Below, piece after piece: positions 35,061 through 37,608 of a stretch of 37,608 nucleotides of DNA. A program made the translations under genes and the position numbers. The notes beneath the pieces are model-generated. The model was not told where the DNA came from. It made no database searches and saw only the letters and a program-made list of their open reading frames with translations. Each line of letters opens with the position of its first letter. The first letter of the stretch is position 1. The stretch comes from Alphaproteobacteria bacterium. GTDB taxonomy: Bacteria > Pseudomonadota > Alphaproteobacteria > Rhodospirillales > 2-02-FULL-58-16. The stretch covers positions 1 to 37,608 of the forward strand of contig JAJRSS010000260.1 of assembly GCA_024278615.1 (NCBI GenBank), in the 5' to 3' direction.

Positions 35061-35255
35061 GCTCTTTCTCCTCCCTTGGACCCATCGGGCCCGCCAACCG
35101 TGCAAATATGACCAATTCACCCCGGCGGACAAGTCCCCGCGCGCCCCCTGACGGGAATGTGATGAAAAATCAGCGGCTTCAGCGGGGTGGTTGACCTTTT
35201 GTCCGTCTGCTAATCTCGCCGCCAATTCAAAAACACGGGGACAACCGGCATCGTC

Positions 35256-36899
35256 ATGGGCTTGCTGACCGAATCCGCCGCCTGGAAGGCGCTTGAACGC
35301 AATCACCGCACCGTGGCCGATCTGCACATGCGGCGCCTGTTCGCCGATGATCCCGGCCGTTTCCACCGTTTCTCCCTGTCCCTCGGCGATCTGCTGCTGG
35401 ACTATTCCAAGAACAGGATCACCTCCGAAACCATGAGCCTGCTGGCCGGCCTGGCCCGCGAAGCCGGTGTCGAGGATTGGCGGGACCGCATGTTCTCGGG
35501 CGAAAAAATCAACAGTACGGAAGGCCGGTCCGTCCTTCACGTGGCGCTGCGCCATCCGGCGGGAACCTGGACCGGCGATGACGGCATCGGCGGCCGGGTG
35601 CGGTCGGCGCTGGCCCAGATGGAGGTGTTTTCCAGTTCGCTGCGCGCGGGCACCTGGAAAGGCTATACCGGCAAACCGATCGCCGATGTGGTCTGTCTGG
35701 GCATCGGCGGTTCCGAATTGGGGCCGGCCATGGTGGTCGAGGCGTTGGCCCCCTATGCCCATGCGGACGTCGGCGTCCACTTCGTCTCCAACGTGGATGG
35801 CGTCCACATGTCAAGCGCGCTCGATGGCCTTGCCGCGGAAACGACCCTGTTCATCGTTACTTCCAAGAGCTTCGGCACCATCGAGACGATGACCAATGCG
35901 GCATCGGCCAAATCCTGGATTGCCGGCGCCATGGGCGAAGAGGCCGTCGGCGGGCATTTCGCCGCCGTCACCGCCAACACCGAAGCGGCCCGTTCCTTTG
36001 GCATTGGGGCGGACAACGTGTTCCCCATGTGGGACTGGGTGGGCGGCCGGTATTCCTTGTGGTCCGCCGTCGGCCTTCCCATCGCCATTGCCGCCGGCAT
36101 GGAACGGTTCAAGCAATTGCTGGCCGGCGCCCACGCCATGGACCAGCATTTCCGGGAGGCGCCCCTGGAGGCCAACATGCCCGTGATCCTCGGCCTGCTG
36201 GGCGTCTGGTACATCAATTTCTTCGACTCCCCCCATCATGGGGCCCTGCCCTATGACCAAGGCCTCAAGCGGCTGCCCGCGTTCCTTCAGCAACTGGACA
36301 TGGAGAGCAACGGCAAGCGCGTCAGCCGGGACGGAACGCCGGTGGACACCGCCACCGGCCCGGTGATTTTCGGCGAGCCCGGCACCAACGCCCAGCATTC
36401 CTTTTTTCAATTGCTGCACCAGGGCACACCGCTGATTCCCGCCGATTTCATCGCCCCGGCGATCAGCCACTGCCGGCAAGGCAGCCATCATTCCATCCTG
36501 CTGGCCAATTTCTTCGCCCAGACCGAAGCCCTGATGAATGGCCGCACGGAATGCGAGGCCCGGGACCAGTTGAAATCGGCGGGACTGAGCGGCAATTCCC
36601 TTGAAAAGCGCCTCCCCCACATGGTGTTCCAGGGCAACCGGCCAACCAATTCCATCCTCGTGCGCAAGCTAGACCCGCACACCCTGGGCATGCTTATCGC
36701 CCTCTACGAACACAAGATTTTCGTTCAAGGCCTCATCTGGCGGATCAATTCCTTCGACCAATGGGGCGTCGAGCTGGGCAAGCAACTGGCAACGGCCCTT
36801 CTTTATGAAATAATGGACGATGGTGCGGTGGGAAAGCATGATTCATCCACCCAGGGCCTGATTGACCATTACCGCCGCCTAAAGGCGAACACCCCATGA
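35256..36899 (+). CDS. pgi: Glucose-6-phosphate isomerase
   Basis: VVCLGIGGSELGPAMVVEAL, FIVTSKSFGTIETMTNA, WDWVGGRYSLWSAVGLPIAIA, ESNGKRVSRDG, GEPGTNAQHSFFQLLHQG, IWRINSFDQWGVELGKQLA. Confidence 0.97.
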   Translation: MGLLTESAAWKALERNHRTVADLHMRRLFADDPGRFHRFSLSLGDLLLDYSKNRITSETMSLLAGLAREAGVEDWRDRMFSGEKINSTEGRSVLHVALRHPAGTWTGDDGIGGRVRSALAQMEVFSSSLRAGTWKGYTGKPIADVVCLGIGGSELGPAMVVEALAPYAHADVGVHFVSNVDGVHMSSALDGLAAETTLFIVTSKSFGTIETMTNAASAKSWIAGAMGEEAVGGHFAAVTANTEAARSFGIGADNVFPMWDWVGGRYSLWSAVGLPIAIAAGMERFKQLLAGAHAMDQHFREAPLEANMPVILGLLGVWYINFFDSPHHGALPYDQGLKRLPAFLQQLDMESNGKRVSRDGTPVDTATGPVIFGEPGTNAQHSFFQLLHQGTPLIPADFIAPAISHCRQGSHHSILLANFFAQTEALMNGRTECEARDQLKSAGLSGNSLEKRLPHMVFQGNRPTNSILVRKLDPHTLGMLIALYEHKIFVQGLIWRINSFDQWGVELGKQLATALLYEIMDDGAVGKHDSSTQGLIDHYRRLKANTP

Positions 36900-37608
36900 C
36901 CATCCGCCTGTTGCCCGAATCCCTTGTCAACCGCATCGCCGCCGGCGAGGTGGTGGAAAGGCCCGCTTCGGCGGTCAAGGAACTGGTGGAAAACAGCATT
37001 GACGCCGGCGCCCGTCACATCGGCGTCGTGCTGGGCGATGGCGGCCGAAGCCTGATTGCCGTCACCGACGACGGCCGGGGCATGGACGCGGAAGAATTGG
37101 CCCTGGCGGTGGAACGCCACGCCACATCCAAAATGCCCGCCGACGACCTGCTGCACATCGATACCCTGGGGTTCCGGGGCGAGGCCCTGCCCTCCATCGG
37201 CGCCGTCAGCCGCCTGACCATCACCAGCCGGAAAGAGGGTTCGGAAACGGCATGGGCCATAACCGTGGAAGGGGGCCGCAAGTCCGCCCCCCAGCCGGCC
37301 GGCGCGCCAGCCGGCACCCGGGTTGAGGTGCGGGACCTGTTTTTCGCCACCCCGGCCCGGCTCAAGTTTCTGAAGGTACCGCGCACGGAACAAACTCATG
37401 CGGGGGATGTCCTGAAGCGGCTGGCCATGGCCCACCCGCACATCGGCTTCACCTTGAGCGACGCCACCCGTTCGGTAATCAAGCTGAACCCGGTGGACGG
37501 CGACGTGTTCTCCGCCCGGCTGGACCGGCTGGGAGCCATCATGGGACGGGAATTCGCCGCCAACGCCCTGCCCATCGATGCGGAAAGGCAAGACATCCGC
37601 CTAACCGG
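36896..37608 (+). CDS. mutL: DNA mismatch repair protein MutL (N-terminal part, truncated by window edge)
   Basis: ATG 36896 overlaps the pgi stop (ATGA); MTIRLLPESLVNRIAAGEVVERPASAVKELVENSIDAGARHIGVVLGDGGRSLIAVTDDGRGMDAEELALAVERHATSKM...LGFRGEALPSIGAVSRL. GHKL motifs. Missing from ORF track because it is open at the edge. Confidence 0.97.
   Translation, partial: MTIRLLPESLVNRIAAGEVVERPASAVKELVENSIDAGARHIGVVLGDGGRSLIAVTDDGRGMDAEELALAVERHATSKMPADDLLHIDTLGFRGEALPSIGAVSRLTITSRKEGSETAWAITVEGGRKSAPQPAGAPAGTRVEVRDLFFATPARLKFLKVPRTEQTHAGDVLKRLAMAHPHIGFTLSDATRSVIKLNPVDGDVFSARLDRLGAIMGREFAANALPIDAERQDIRLT

Overview
This 37.6 kb GC-rich window looks alphaproteobacterial by gene content and composition (inference). 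It holds mostly intact metabolic genes around one large accessory locus. In order: (a) acetoacetyl-CoA synthetase (partial), a YciI-like gene, an EamA transporter, pterin-4a-carbinolamine dehydratase and a small metallopeptidase. (b) A minus-strand operon from 10506 down to 2916: PotD/B/C/A-like ABC transporter, isochorismatase-family hydrolase, GH63/trehalase-like glycosidase and ribokinase, divergent from a nucleoside hydrolase. (c) An HMG-CoA lyase / class III CoA-transferase / IclR regulator cluster. (d) A three-gene plus-strand locus at 15201-31080: a secreted small protein, a CsgG-like protein and a single 14.2 kb ORF (4739 aa). The giant protein has Ig-like domains, an EF-hand-like loop, internal repeats, a long coiled coil, two candidate nucleotidyltransferase-like motifs and a ParB-like C-terminus. 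(e) tRNA-Ala(CGC), an ACT-domain protein, a DUF4743/Nudix protein, GluQ-RS, a carboxylesterase, a peroxiredoxin, pgi and the start of mutL. The main candidate for an undescribed system is (d). Three otherwise well-conserved reading frames (YciI, ribokinase, CsgG-like) each carry a single in-frame stop codon without a frameshift, which also needs an explanation. All family calls come from reading the translated sequence by eye; no database search was run.
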